Positions 12,698 to 23,026 of a stretch of DNA of 64,000 bases are shown here, piece by piece (within the stretch, counting starts at the first letter, position 1; each line of letters opens with the position of its first letter). The stretch comes from Zhengitettix transpicula (taxonomy: Eukaryota > Arthropoda > Insecta > Orthoptera > Tetrigidae): NCBI GenBank assembly GCA_037074705.1, contig CM073591.1:81574532-81638531 (forward strand), given 5' to 3'. The notes beneath the pieces were generated by a model. That model saw only the letters and a list, made by a program, of their open reading frames with translations, was not told where the DNA came from and ran no database searches. The position numbers and the translations under genes were made by a program.

Positions 12698-13036
12698 TCA
12701 GTAATTAGCCTCAAACACAGTATCCTGAGGGCTAATACCAGCCTTTGGCTTGTTTACCCTAACCACTGGTCGGAATTGCTGTACTCGAGTGGAAGGAGAA
12801 TCCTGTGCTGCAGAAGCGTAGAAGATACTTGTCAGAGCACACAATTGCTTAAGATCATTACCTTCAGATGCAAACATGCGACCAAAACCAGGCGATGTGC
12901 ACATCTCAAACACAGAACTGAGCCGATGCAACCAATGATGCGATGTGAACAAGCACCATGCAGAACAGATCAGCAAATCAAAGCTAAGCTGACGTCGAGT
13001 AGCAGGATAAAAAATACTCGGAATACCTAAGGCCAA
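12698..13036 (-). CDS. Unidentified 112-codon open frame
   Basis: This minus-strand frame has a more even amino-acid composition than its surroundings (for example PGFGRMFASEGNDLKQL and QFRPVVRVNKPKAGISPQD) and sits in DNA of ordinary GC content. Beyond its stop, similar-looking text continues in other frames to about 12500, suggesting an old coding sequence with frameshifts, perhaps a transposon or processed gene. The plus strand is also open here (12776-13030). I recognise no family. Confidence 0.2.
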   Translation of the reverse strand: MALGIPSIFYPATRRQLSFDLLICSAWCLFTSHHWLHRLSSVFEMCTSPGFGRMFASEGNDLKQLCALTSIFYASAAQDSPSTRVQQFRPVVRVNKPKAGISPQDTVFEANY

Positions 13037-14869
13037 GATTTTCTCTCTAGATTCAATTATTTCATTTACGAAAAATCATTTTTCATCCACCGCCTACAAA
13101 AAAATGTATTGAAAGTCTGTTGCCATGTCGATACATTATCCCTGCGTATTATGACACATATTCCTCGTAAAACGACATTTTGTGCAGCGGCCGTTGAAAA
13201 ACTCGATTGACAGGCGCTTAAAAAATTCGAGTTTCTGATATAAAATAATTATTAGCATAAAATTATCATTTTAAAATGTCTACTTGTGTAAAAAAGGTAC
13301 TTTACCAAGGAGTTTTGTCTTCAGTCATTCCTGATTCTTGTTTTTTGATCTCTTTCGAAGTAATTTCCGGCGCCATGGTGCCGGCTGTTAATCCTGAAAA
13401 TCCAGTCTGCATACAAAAACATTCACCAGAGTATCGATCCAAGAACAACGCCTTGAAACTTATTTAGCTACTGTGAATTTTTCTCACTAACTTTGATTTT
13501 ACATGAATTTCTAACCATTAAAAACTTTTGTAAATACATTTCCGGATATTTTAGATGTACAATTTGTGCTTTAATAAAATCACTACTATGTATATAACAT
13601 TATTATATGGTTATAAAACTATTTTGTTATTATAGCAATGACTTCAGTGCACAAACTCAGAAATACGCCAGAATATTCAAAGAATTAGCCAGTATAAGTG
13701 ACTTAATCCTTAAAACGAAGTAATCGACAATTAAAAATGAATGTCAGTGCTTAGGTTCCAAAAATCATTAAAGAGTACTTTAATTTTAGGATACAATACA
13801 AAATCCATCAGTATTGAGTTCCGTCATTAACGTTTGTTGCGAGCGTTTGCCATAATCAAACTGAATTATCTCAAATGTTATCTCCTGCAACCGGATTCTC
13901 TGTGATCTGAGAGTAAAATGAAACCACAATCGATCGATGCTTCGCGTGCTTACTCTTTCTGGAAACGAGAGGACAAAGAGAAAGCCAGAGATCCGTGTAG
14001 GGGAACCTCAGTGTGACTTGCCTAGGAATGGTTAAGTAAATCACTGGAAAGCACACTTCACGCAATTGGAGCAAATCCCTATTCGTCTTTGCTGGAACGA
14101 CATGAAACAGATACACTCAATACTATTTCCGAGAAAACGCTGGAGTAGACGTTAATATATCAATGCTGAAAACACACACGTGTAGGGAAATAATTGTATA
14201 TCAAAGAATATCTATCAGTATATTAAATGCACTAATTTATTTGAAGATATGTTCTCAGTTCTTTAAAATTACTGAAACTCAATAAAGCTTAAACATTAAA
14301 ATTTTCTTAATTACTTAAACACTACGATAAATTATTTTAAGATTATGCTGTGATCGATAAATACAATTAGAGAAGTCGTTCATATCTAACAACATATATC
14401 ATTAGCCTTATATACATTAAACCGCTCATGAATAATTTGATTTAACAATCTTTCAGACGGTGTAAATGATGTCAGCAATTGTAATGAGGTTAAAACTTGA
14501 AAGGGGGCATTTTTATGAATATATTTATTTCTTAATAATTCAGTTTATTCGTTTTGCGTGTAACTTCCCTGGGGAAAACTTTTATGGTTTGTTTTGTTTC
14601 GACATTAAAGGTTTGGGGCAACTATATAAGGGTTACGTGACAGTGAAGATTGAAATTGTCAAGGTCGGTGTGGGGAAAACATTTATGTGCGGCTAAAAGA
14701 TCCAGGGAATCGCCCAAGTTCGGGAAATTTGAATTTGACGAAATGTTAAACTCCGTGTGAACTGAAACCCAAATAAAGAGAGACTTGAGGAGTAGCCTTC
14801 GTCTCTCCGAGTTTATAAAAGAGGGTGCAGAAAAATTATTGGGCCAGTCGTTAGTGCGGAGAAACTGTT
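13037..14869. other. Gene-free stretch
   Basis: Two short frames (13276-13467, 14466-14696) without motifs. The last 50 bases grade into degenerate units of the minisatellite that follows. Confidence 0.5.
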
Positions 14870-15123
14870 GCGAGGAGAAGGTGAGGTGTGGAAAAATTAC
14901 GCAGGCAGTAGAAGGTGAGATGTAGAAAACTGATGCAGGCAGTAGAAGGTGACGCGTAAAAAATCGATACAGGCTGCGGAAGGTGGGGCGTAGAAAAATG
15001 ATAAAAGTAGTAGAAGGTGAGGCATGAAAAAGTGATACAAGTAGTAGAAGGTGAGGCGTAGAAAAATTATACAGGTAGTAGAAAGTGAGGTGTATAAAAC
15101 TGATGCAGGCAGAAGAAGTCGAC
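14870..15123 (+). repeat. 34-bp minisatellite, block A
   Basis: At least seven head-to-tail units of exactly 34 bases in the best-kept part, each built on GCAGGCAGTAGAAGGTGAG followed by GTGTAGAAAAATGAT. Units differ by several substitutions, so the array is not freshly homogenised. It stops at GTCGAC (15118-15123), where a LINE begins. The array continues beyond the LINE (block B) and has a duplicate at 18044. The long minus-strand open frame over it (14622-15125) is a by-product of the repeat. Confidence 0.9.
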
Positions 15124-16862
15124 AAGTATAAGTTGACTTTCTTCCGATCTTATAGACGTATCTACAGGAAAGTGCTTGTAGCTGCTAAAAAATTACATAC
15201 ATCGGAGTATATAGCAAACTCAAATAACAAAATAAAAGCAACTTGGAAGGTGATTAAAAATATCTCAGGTAAAGTCAATTATAACGCGGCAGATATAATG
15301 CTTGTCGACAACGGTAAAACTTTCACCAACAGAGACGCTGCGGGTATATTTAATTCATATTTTGTTCATGTGTCGGATCAATTTTATAACAATAAGCCAT
15401 CAGAAGGTCGTGCATTTTATAAACTACTACAAAACGCCGTGCCGAGTGATCAGAATTCCATTTAACTTCAACAGGTTACCAATATCGAAATAATAAACGT
15501 AATAAGAAAGTTAAAATGTACCCAATCTGCGGATATATATGGCATCTCAAACAAAGTTGTGAATCACTGTGCCGACGTCATAGCTACTCCCCTTCAAATC
15601 ATATTCAACGCGTGTCTTTCTACCGGCAATTTTCCCGACTCCCTTAAAGCTGCAAAAGTTATTCCGATCTTCAAGAAGGGTTCTCCTATCGACGCATCAA
15701 ATTACAGACCAATTTCCCTACTTCCGATATTTTCAAAAATACTAGAAAAAGTTCTACACAAAAAGTTACTTGAATTCTTGCCGAAGTACAAAGTAATTAC
15801 TCCCGCTCAACACGGCTTCCTCAAACAAAAATCCACGAGAACTGCTATGTACGAGTTCATTCAAAGTATACAAAATTCCCTTGATGAAAAACTGAAAGTA
15901 GCCGGAATTTTTGCTGATCTTTCGAAGGCATTTGATTTTGTAGATCACAGCATACTCCTCCAAAAATTAGAATATTATGGGATCAGAGGCAACGCTTTGG
16001 AACGCTTTGAATCATACCTCAACAATCAGAAACAGAAGGTGGCCTTAAAAAACAAAGCTGGTGAGGTGCAGTTGTCAGAATGGGAAGGCATTTCTTGTGG
16101 CGTGCCTCAGGGCTCAATATTAGGTCCACTGCTTTTTCTTTTGTATATTAATGATCTTTCACAATATATGGAACCTATAAAATCTGTCTTATACGCAGAT
16201 GACACTAATTTGTTAATTACGGACATTGATTTAAATAATCTCGGGGCGAAGATTGAGACTGCATCTAGATCATGCGACTTTCCTCGGTTTGCAGGTCGAC
16301 AGTAAATTAAAATGGAACTTGCACATTGATCGCCTCGTGCGCAAACTTAGTTCTGTTTGTTACTCATTGAGACTATTGATGCAACAAGTTGATACCAAAA
16401 CTGCTTCTCAAGTCTATTTTGCCTACTTTCATTCACATATGTGTTACGGTATCGCCAACTGGGGCAATTGTTCGCGTAGTGTGGATGTTTTCAAACTGCA
16501 AAAACGACCCATTAGAATGATATCAGGTTCAGATGCTAGAGAAAGCTGCAGACCGCTGTTCAAAAGACTTCATATTCTGACTCTACCTAGCGCTTACATA
16601 TGTTAAACGCAACATGAACCTTTTTGCAAGTAACGGGGACAATCGTGGAGGAACCGTTCAGTTCTCAGGTCTGACAAGCACAGCCTCAGTCTCTACGAGT
16701 CTAGCGTTCATTATTCCGGTATCGCACTATTTAACAGCCTTCCTGAACATGTAAAGAACATCAACAACTACAACGCATTCGTCAAGGAGGGTAAAACTTT
16801 CCTTGTAAATGGAACTTATTACTCCGTACACAAATTTTTGAATCGGTCTCACATTCCTTAAA
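15124..16862 (+). pseudogene. LINE ORF2 remnant: reverse transcriptase
   Basis: The frame opens in the endonuclease-RT linker. An in-frame TAA at 15463-15465 breaks it, but the same frame continues to 16305. RT landmarks in order: KAAKVIPIFKKG, NYRPISLLPIFSKILEKVL, QHGFLKQKSTRTA, GIFADLSKAFDFVDHSIL (first catalytic Asp), GVPQGSILGPLLFLLYIND and the YADD box in VLYADDTNLL. Near 16265 the reading jumps to another frame at FLGLQVDSKLKWNLHID. The thumb segment that normally lies between, by family comparison some 70-90 residues, is missing. The C-terminal block SLSLYESSVHYSGIALFNSL runs to a stop at 16860-16862 after further frameshifts near 16606. It is not functional, though the RT core is well kept, so the insertion is not ancient. 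Confidence 0.88.
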
Positions 16863-17224
16863 CTGCCTTGTCTAAAAAATTGCCGAATATGCTATAAATA
16901 TGTAAATAGTCCAGTTTTCCCCTTTTGGTTCTGTTTTTCTTGCCTCTGCTTTCTGTTTTAGTAAATATCCATGACGACATCCCTCTGTACCTAGCGACAG
17001 GAGATGAATACCAGGAAGTGATTAGTGTCGTGTGCGTGTTTCCTAAAGAAAGTGTGTATCATTGTAGTGACTAGACAAATGTGAACAGATATGAATTTGT
17101 GTGTGTTTGTGTAACCTTTTAATATTAATTCTGTTTATATGTAATTTATCTACTGTACATTTGTGACGAATCCTATTTCCTCTTAAGAGGGCTAATGGTG
17201 AATAAATCTATCTATCTATCAATA
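15124..17224 (+). mobile_element. 5'-truncated LINE, L2/CR1/Crack-like
   Basis: A non-LTR retrotransposon truncated at the 5' side: it starts within the linker between the endonuclease and reverse transcriptase domains. It keeps the RT, the C-terminal region and a 3' UTR of about 350 bases that ends in GAATAAATCTATCTATCTAT. The (CTAT)n tail, the lack of an endonuclease and its position inside a 34-bp minisatellite fit an ordinary target-primed, 5'-truncated insertion. The 3' border is taken where minisatellite-like sequence resumes. Clade placement rests on C-terminal wording (SCRPLFKRLHILTLPSAYI; ALFNSLPEHVKN) and is tentative. Confidence 0.85.
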
Positions 17225-17465
17225 AATTCGATTAATGCAGCAGAAGGTGGGGCGTAGTAAAGTGATACAAGTAGTAGGAGACGCATGAAAAAGTGATGCG
17301 AGTAGTAGAACGTGAGGCGTAGATACACGCAGTAGAAGTTGAGGCACAGAAAAGTGTTGCAGGCATTATAATGTGAGACATAGAAAAGTTATGCAAACAA
17401 CGGGGAAAATAAATTCAGGTTGTTAAAGGTTAAGAGGAAAAAAGGTATGCAAGCAATTGAAGTTG
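17225..17465 (+). repeat. 34-bp minisatellite, block B
   Basis: Continuation of block A on the far side of the LINE: GCAGCAGAAGGTGGGGCGTAG, GTAGTAGAACGTGAGGCGTAG and further, increasingly diverged units (with GTTGAGGCACAGAAAAGTG), fading into AGGTTGTTAAAGGTTAAGAGG. Confidence 0.8.
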
Positions 17466-17681
17466 AAAGTTAAATAATCGTAAATATACGATAGACGCGA
17501 AAGAAAACTTCACCATTGGCACTGCTAAGCGTATTGTTTTAATACGATTTAACTCGTTACCGTTTAAACGATTTTTTATATTCATAATTTCCATACAATT
17601 TATGTAACAGTATTAGAAATAGATAATTAAATATTATAGTTTTTCATCAGGAATTTAAAATACATAAAAAACGTATTATGA

Positions 17682-17989
17682 TTTTTTTAGGCTAATAGGC
17701 TACATGAGGGTAATCCTCATGGTGGCAAATCCCCTGTAATAGCATAGGAAGGGATTTGAAAGGGAGGATACGGAAGGGTAGAGGAAGATAGCCAAGGGTT
17801 AACTAGGGCCCCCGGGCTATTTTTTAAGGATCCTACCCGGCATTCGCCTAAAGAAATGCAGGGAAAACCCTATAAAAACCTGCATCAGGTAGGTCGGGCA
17901 TTGGGTGCTTGTCCCACGCCCTTCCGATAGCGGGAGAGGAGTTTGTTGTGGGGACACAGCATTCCCTTCTCCGTGCCTCGACCAGTTTA
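17682..17989 (-). mobile_element. Family D retroposon, 5'-truncated copy
   Basis: Sense strand is minus. The A-tail is the T-run at 17682. The copy covers the 3' half of the element and stops at CGACCAGTTTA on the plus strand, so the leader hairpins and the first ~200 bases of the body are absent. It lies between minisatellite blocks B and C. I found no clear target-site duplication. The peptide RAWDKHPMPDLPDAGF of the family's short ORF is readable. Confidence 0.85.
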
Positions 17990-18043
17990 CATGTATATTT
18001 TTTATACATATATATTGTGTCGTAGTAATAAAAAATTCCTATA

Positions 18044-18285
18044 AAGTGAGGTGTACAAAACTCATGCAGGCAGAATACGTCGACGCGTAAAAATTCAATA
18101 CAGGCAGCAAGGTGTGGCGTAGAAAAGTGATACAAGTGAGGCGTAGATACATGCAGTAAAAGCTGAGGCACAGAAAAGTGTTGCAGGAAGTATAATTTGA
18201 GACATACAACAGTTATGCAAACAGCGAGGAAAATATATTCAGGTTGTTAAAGCTTAAGAGGAAAAAATTGCTGTTAAGGTTGAAT
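18044..18285 (+). repeat. 34-bp minisatellite, block C (duplicate without the LINE)
   Basis: Reproduces the end of block A (AAGTGAGGTGTACAAAACTC, GTCGAC at 18079-18084) directly joined to the start of block B, and then its diverged tail (GAGGCACAGAAAAGTGTTGC; AGGTTGTTAAAGCTTAAGAGG). It is therefore a duplicate of the locus as it was before the LINE inserted at 15124, with internal units lost. Confidence 0.8.
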
Positions 18286-18885
18286 CTTTGCTAATTCCAT
18301 AATATTTTCTTAATATTCACTAATATCTTTATTATGATAAATTTTATTCATGTGTGTATCATATTTTTTACCGGCATATTCATTGAAATAAAAAATATTC
18401 TAAAATATTCATAATACTAAATTCAAGGTAGTGTATACAATGTTTCTTTATTTAAAGGCGTATCAGGAAATCAATGAAACAGTCACTTCTTTCATAGCTC
18501 AAAACGATGCACCAGGAAGTTAGCAGTTCGGTAAGCTCTAAATCAAGACTCACTGTTTGACTTTCACAAACAAATATAAGGAAAATGTGCCAGCAACAGA
18601 AAATGATCGTTTGTCTGACAGACTACTGGTGTTTTAGAAGTGACGTAAGGTTTTATTTGTGATGGATCAATTATGGAATTTAAGATTAATTTTCTTAATC
18701 AATTAATTTATTATTAAGCCTGTCATTAGCAATCAAACTTATTATCGTCCCAATTAACATTAAAATCTTCTCCGTACACACTTCTACGTTCATATTATAA
18801 ATCATAGACAGCTCATTAAATTCTACGAAGTCTTTAGTTTCTTTGTGTATTCCGTATTTTACACGGCTTTTTAAGGTTTATTTCT
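18286..18885. other. Gene-free AT-rich stretch
   Basis: No recognisable structure. Confidence 0.5.
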
Positions 18886-19290
18886 TTACTAGCTGGATGC
18901 CCGGCGTTTTCCCAGTTGGCATACTTTAATTTATTGACATCCATAACGCCGGATTTGACTCAATCTCAGTTGTTTTCGCGTTATTGCTTTGTTACGTCCT
19001 TCCACTCCCACTCCTAAGGGTGCTTCCTTCCCATGCCGAAAGGGGTTGAACGTATACACAAAAAACGTAGGAAGAAACACTATCCCGAAAATTATTTATC
19101 CCTTGGGGTGGTAACCGCGTCTTGCCCCTACAGCGTTTGTTTGCGGCTCAAAAGAAACACTTGTACAAAATTTGGATGAAATTTCTCAAGAGGGGTAGAT
19201 TTTTATGCGGAACATTCACCCGTACATACACTTACTCACACAAATGCATGCAGTCAATTTTATTTATAAGAAATATTTCTAAGTTCACAC
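18886..19290 (+). repeat. Dispersed repeat, RTE-like LINE or SINE tail
   Basis: Begins TTACTAGCTGGATGCCCGGC, a wording common at the start of arthropod RTE-type 3' tails. It continues with CCTAAGGGTGCTTCCTTCCC and AAAGGGGTTGAACGTATACA, and ends near CACTTACTCACACAAATGCA...TTTTATTTATAAGAAA, again typical of such tails. A second, diverged copy of the middle part lies inverted at 62700-62885, which shows that the sequence is dispersed. Class assignment is from memory and tentative. Confidence 0.5.
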
Positions 19291-19303
19291 TGTTTCTTTC
19301 AAT

Positions 19304-19864
19304 ATAGATAAAGCCTGCGAGAGGATTCTCTCGCAGGTAACCTGCGAGGGATGTTCTCTCGCAGGCAAAACCTTGTAGGAGAGATACGAAGGGGCTACCT
19401 TTGGGGATGCCTTTTCCTCTCCGTATTTGAACTAAGGTTCCCACAAGCCGAAGCACCTCGACCTGTTCTGAGAGGTGTATGTTCCAGAGTCGCAGACCTT
19501 GGGCATACGGTAAGAGTTGTCCGCTATTCCCATTCGAATAGTCGACCAGCTGCCTCCTAAACTGGTCGAGGCACGGAGAAGGGAATGCTGCGTCCCCACA
19601 GCAAACTCCTCCCCCGCTATCGGAAGGGCGTGGGACAAGTACCCAATGCCCGACCTACCTGATGCAGGTTTTTCGAGGGTTTGTTTTGCATTTCTTTAGG
19701 CGAATGCCGGGTAGGATCCTTAAACCATAGCCCGGGGGCCCTAGTTAACTCTTGGCTACCTTCCTCTACCCTTCCGCATCCTCTCTTTCAAATCCCTTCC
19801 TGTGCTATTAAAGGGGAGTTGCCCAACGTGGATTACCCTCATGTAGCCTATTGCCCTAAAAAAA
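19304..19864 (+). mobile_element. Family D retroposon, full-length monomer with target-site duplication
   Basis: Best complete single copy, sense strand plus. Order: two adjacent hairpins (CCTGCGAGAGGATTCTCTCGCAGG type, 19313-19366), CCTTGTAGGAGAGATACGAAG, GGATGCCTTTTCCTCTCCG, a GC-rich body, AGGCGAATGCCGGGTAGGAT, and a 3' end CATGTAGCCTATTGCCC plus A7. The 9-bp sequence TCTTTCAAT flanks it exactly (19295-19303 and 19865-19873), the mark of target-primed retroposition. No RT is encoded, so it would depend on another element's machinery. No convincing pol III A/B boxes were seen, so calling it a SINE is an inference. Confidence 0.85.
19517..19699 (+). CDS. Family D short ORF (about 60 codons)
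   Basis: An open frame containing LPPKLVEARRRECCVPTANS, AIGRAWDKYPMPDLPDAGFS and a C-terminal FAFL before the stop. The same frame remains open with nearly the same peptide in the copies at 21397-21624, 21897-22079, 34429-34611 and 36261-36443. A second frame upstream (ending WNSRPAAS or similar) overlaps it in most copies. Conservation may reflect only the youth of the copies; no known domain is recognised and there is no proof of translation. Confidence 0.2.
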   Translation: MSAIPIRIVDQLPPKLVEARRRECCVPTANSSPAIGRAWDKYPMPDLPDAGFSRVCFAFL

Positions 19865-19873
19865 TCTTTCAAT

Positions 19874-21262
19874 TTGAAACGTTGTATAAAATACTACTTC
19901 TGCGCTGATTCGTCCTAATCTACAGAAATAACGACATAATTTCTCTTCCATCCAATAGAGAATAGAAACCACACAATATAAAGTTTATCAACAAACGTCA
20001 AAAGGAAAATGATTAAAATTTAATTTTTAATGTAACACTGTGTTCGAACCATCGGTTTATTAGTACAGAATTATCTGAAACATATCAAGACTCAGGAAAT
20101 AATGTTTGTAAAAACCAAGATTTTGGTTGCGTCGCAGGAAGTTATTCACTATGAGCAAATAGTTTTCACAACAATATTCAGATAAAGAAATGACAAAACA
20201 AAATTTGATAAAGGAAACAGGTTGAGAAAGCGAGTTTGAAGACCTTTGTTAGTCGCACTAATTAGTAACAAAGGAATTTCATGCAACCTTAATTGGCGCT
20301 GAAGAAATGTTTTTCTACAATAGTAAGGAAAGTTTGAAGAATTCCCGGAGTTCTAAGACAATATGTATTAGGTGTATTAACAAATATACCTAGATAATGG
20401 AAGTTACAAGTATAAGTGGTGGAGGAAAAAATAATGGAAGAATCTGCAAAGAATCTGAACCATAGTAGTTCTCTAGGAAGTCAGTGAGCAGATAACGGTT
20501 CAAGGAAATACTATTATCACTTAAGGTACGAGTACTGAAAAGTGTAAAAATAAAAATACTATTTAGGTAACAGTAAACATATAAGTAAAAAATGTGCCCC
20601 AGAATTATATAAGGTTATATGGTAAAGGCTCACTTCATATTCGATTCAAATATTTTAGTAATTACTGCACGTGAAGGGTCCCTTTTCAGAGAATAAGAAG
20701 GATTTTCAGTTGTATTCAAGTTAAATATAAGATTTTGAAGGAAGGTATGAACCATTTAATGACAAATAGTGACCAACGGACAGAGATTTCAACGGTACTA
20801 TTTCAGATAAACTTGTTCAAATAAGAATGTTATATGTAACGAGGACTCTTCGTACTAATAACCATTCATTTCCAAACGAAGCTGGAAATTGTAGAACATG
20901 TTTTAAATAAAACGTTCAAGCCGTTAAACAGAAACAAAATTAAACTATTATGTTTCTATAACTTTTTTCTAAGAGCATATACGACAAATACGTTTAGCAG
21001 TAATGCAAAATTGGCTTCTAGAACACACGTTAAGATATTTACCGCCTCAAGGAACGCCAGAACTAACGTTTGATCTGTAGGAAAATAAAAGATTCAAGTT
21101 ATCAAGGGAAATCGCGGACGAACCAAGTGGATAAAGAGAAAATATCAAGTTAGTATAGTCGTGGGTTGACAACTAGAAGGACAAACAAGTACTTCCCATA
21201 TTCATAAGTTCTTAAACTGGTGGGCTGAAGCGAGGAGAAATGATATTGAGAAATTAGCTCAA
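19874..21262. other. Gene-free AT-rich stretch
   Basis: No long ORF, repeat or motif that I can support. Confidence 0.5.
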
Positions 21263-21273
21263 AATAAAATTCT

Positions 21274-21732
21274 TTTTTTTTAGGGTAACGGGCTACATGA
21301 GGGTAATCCACATGGTGGCAACTCCCCTTTAATAGCTTAGGAAGGGATCTGAAAAGGAAGGAAGCGGAATGGTACAGGAAGGTAGCCAAAGGTTAACTAG
21401 GGTCCCAGCCTATAGTTTAAGGATCCTACCAGGCATTCGCCTAAAAGTAATGCAGGGAAAACCCTAGAAAAACCTGCATCGGGTAGGTCGGGCATTGGGT
21501 ACTTGTCCCACGCACTTCCGATAGCAGCAGAAGAGTTTGCAGTGTGGACGCAGCATTCCTTTCTCCGTAATTCTACCAGTTCAGGAGGCAGCTGGCCGAC
21601 TGTTCCAATTGGAACAGCAAACAACTCTTACCCTATGACCAAGGACTATGACCCCGGAACATACACCTCTCAAAACAGGCCGAGGTGCCTCGGCTAGTGG
21701 GAACCTTAGTTCAAAAAGGGAGAGGAAAAGGC
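21274..21732 (-). mobile_element. Family D retroposon, 3' monomer of a dimer
   Basis: Sense strand is minus. This is the downstream half of a head-to-tail dimer with the copy at 21733-22299. It carries the terminal A-tail (T-run from 21274) and body but no leader hairpins; its 5' edge is GCCTTTTCCTCTCC joined straight to the A-run of its partner. The 11-bp AATAAAATTCT precedes it at 21263-21273 and recurs after the whole dimer at 22300-22310. The ORF peptide (KYPMPDLPDAGFSRVFPALL) is present. Confidence 0.85.
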
Positions 21733-22299
21733 TTTTTTTAGGGCAACAGGCTACATGAGGGTGATCCACGTTTGGCAACTCCCCTTTAATAGCATAGGAA
21801 AGGATTTGAAAGGGGGGATTCGGAAGGGTAGAGGAAGGTAGCCAAGGGTTACTAGGGCCCCCGGGCTATATTTTAAGGATCCTACCCGGCATTCGCCTAA
21901 AGAAATGCAGGGAAAACCCTAGGAAAACCTGCATCGGGTAGGTCGGGCATTGGGTACTTGTCCCACGCCCTTCCGATAGCGGAAGAGGAGTTTGCTGTGG
22001 GGACGCAGCATTCCCTTCTCCGTGCCTCGACCAGTTTAGGAGGCAGCTGGCCGACTATTCTAATGGGAATAGCGAACAACTCTTACCGTATGCCCAAGGT
22101 CTGTGACCCCGGAACATACACCTCTCAGAACAGGCCGAGGTGCCTCCACTTGTGGGAACCTTAGTTCAAAAACGGAGAGGAAAAGGCATACCCAAAGGTA
22201 GCCCCTTCGTATCTCTCCTAAAAGGTTCTGCCTGCGAGAGAACCTCCCTCGCAGGTATTGCCTGCGAGAGAATAGCCCTCGCTGACAATCTTATTTTCC
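21733..22299 (-). mobile_element. Family D retroposon, 5' monomer of a dimer with leader
   Basis: Complete copy on the minus strand: leader hairpins at 22231-22282 (plus-strand GCCTGCGAGAGAACCTCCCT, then TGCCTGCGAGAGAATAGCCC), body, and a short internal A-run (plus T-run 21733-21739) at the join with the second monomer. The right flank repeats AATAAAATTCT (22300-22310), so the dimer of about 1026 bp was inserted as one unit. Between TSD and hairpins lie 17 bases beginning GGAAAATAAGA on the sense strand, resembling the 5' start of the copy at 35976. Confidence 0.87.
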
Positions 22300-22322
22300 A
22301 ATAAAATTCTGTAGTGTCATTA

Positions 22323-22379
<57 letters not shown>
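22323..22379. repeat. Long (TA)n microsatellite
   Basis: About 55 bases of nearly perfect TA repeats, just downstream of the family D dimer. Confidence 0.95.
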
Positions 22380-22998
22380 TAACTGCGAATGGGAAGAATC
22401 GCAATGTATATTTAATATTAAAACGTTGGCCATAGACGATTTAAAGTCCATATTTTCGCGAGTTTCATCCTCAGATCATTAATGGATAGTGAGATATTGA
22501 GGACAATTGTAATCACAAAGAACTCAGATATAACGTCGTTTATTAGTCAAAATTCGACTCATACGCATAAATCGGATGGTTGAACAAACTTTCTTCGTGT
22601 TAGTTTACAAACACAGGCACTGAGACGAATTTTAATAAAATCGTAATTAAAACGCAGCTGTTAGTGCTCATATTCAGGTTTCATATTTCATTGAGGCATC
22701 TTTAACTTAATTTAGTACGGCGAAATACGAATAGCTTATATGCACAAGCTTACGATGGTTTATGGTGTCAGCTAATTTCAGGTATCTAAAATTTCATAAA
22801 CAACAGTGAGCTCTACATTGCTTAATTGAGGTTTTTTTATTTTGATACGCTGTAGAATCCGGGCTTAAAACGACAAATCGATTATGTAAAATGACGCGGG
22901 CAATATATTTACATTGAGAAAAAACATTCTCGGGTGCTATGTTTTCGGTCAGGCGATATTTTCATATATAAGCAGCATATTAGATTTTAGGATTTAAT
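22380..22998. other. Gene-free stretch
   Basis: Nothing recognisable between the two TA microsatellites. Confidence 0.5.
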
Positions 22999-23026
22999 AA
23001 CTATATATATATATATATATATATAT
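22999..23026. repeat. (TA)n microsatellite
   Basis: About 14 TA units directly abutting the LTR-like sequence that starts at 23027. Confidence 0.9.

Noticed and set aside
14622..15125. 167-codon minus-strand open frame
   Set aside because: It lies over the 34-bp minisatellite; its Ser/Leu/Phe/Thr-rich repeats come from the repeat unit, not from a gene.
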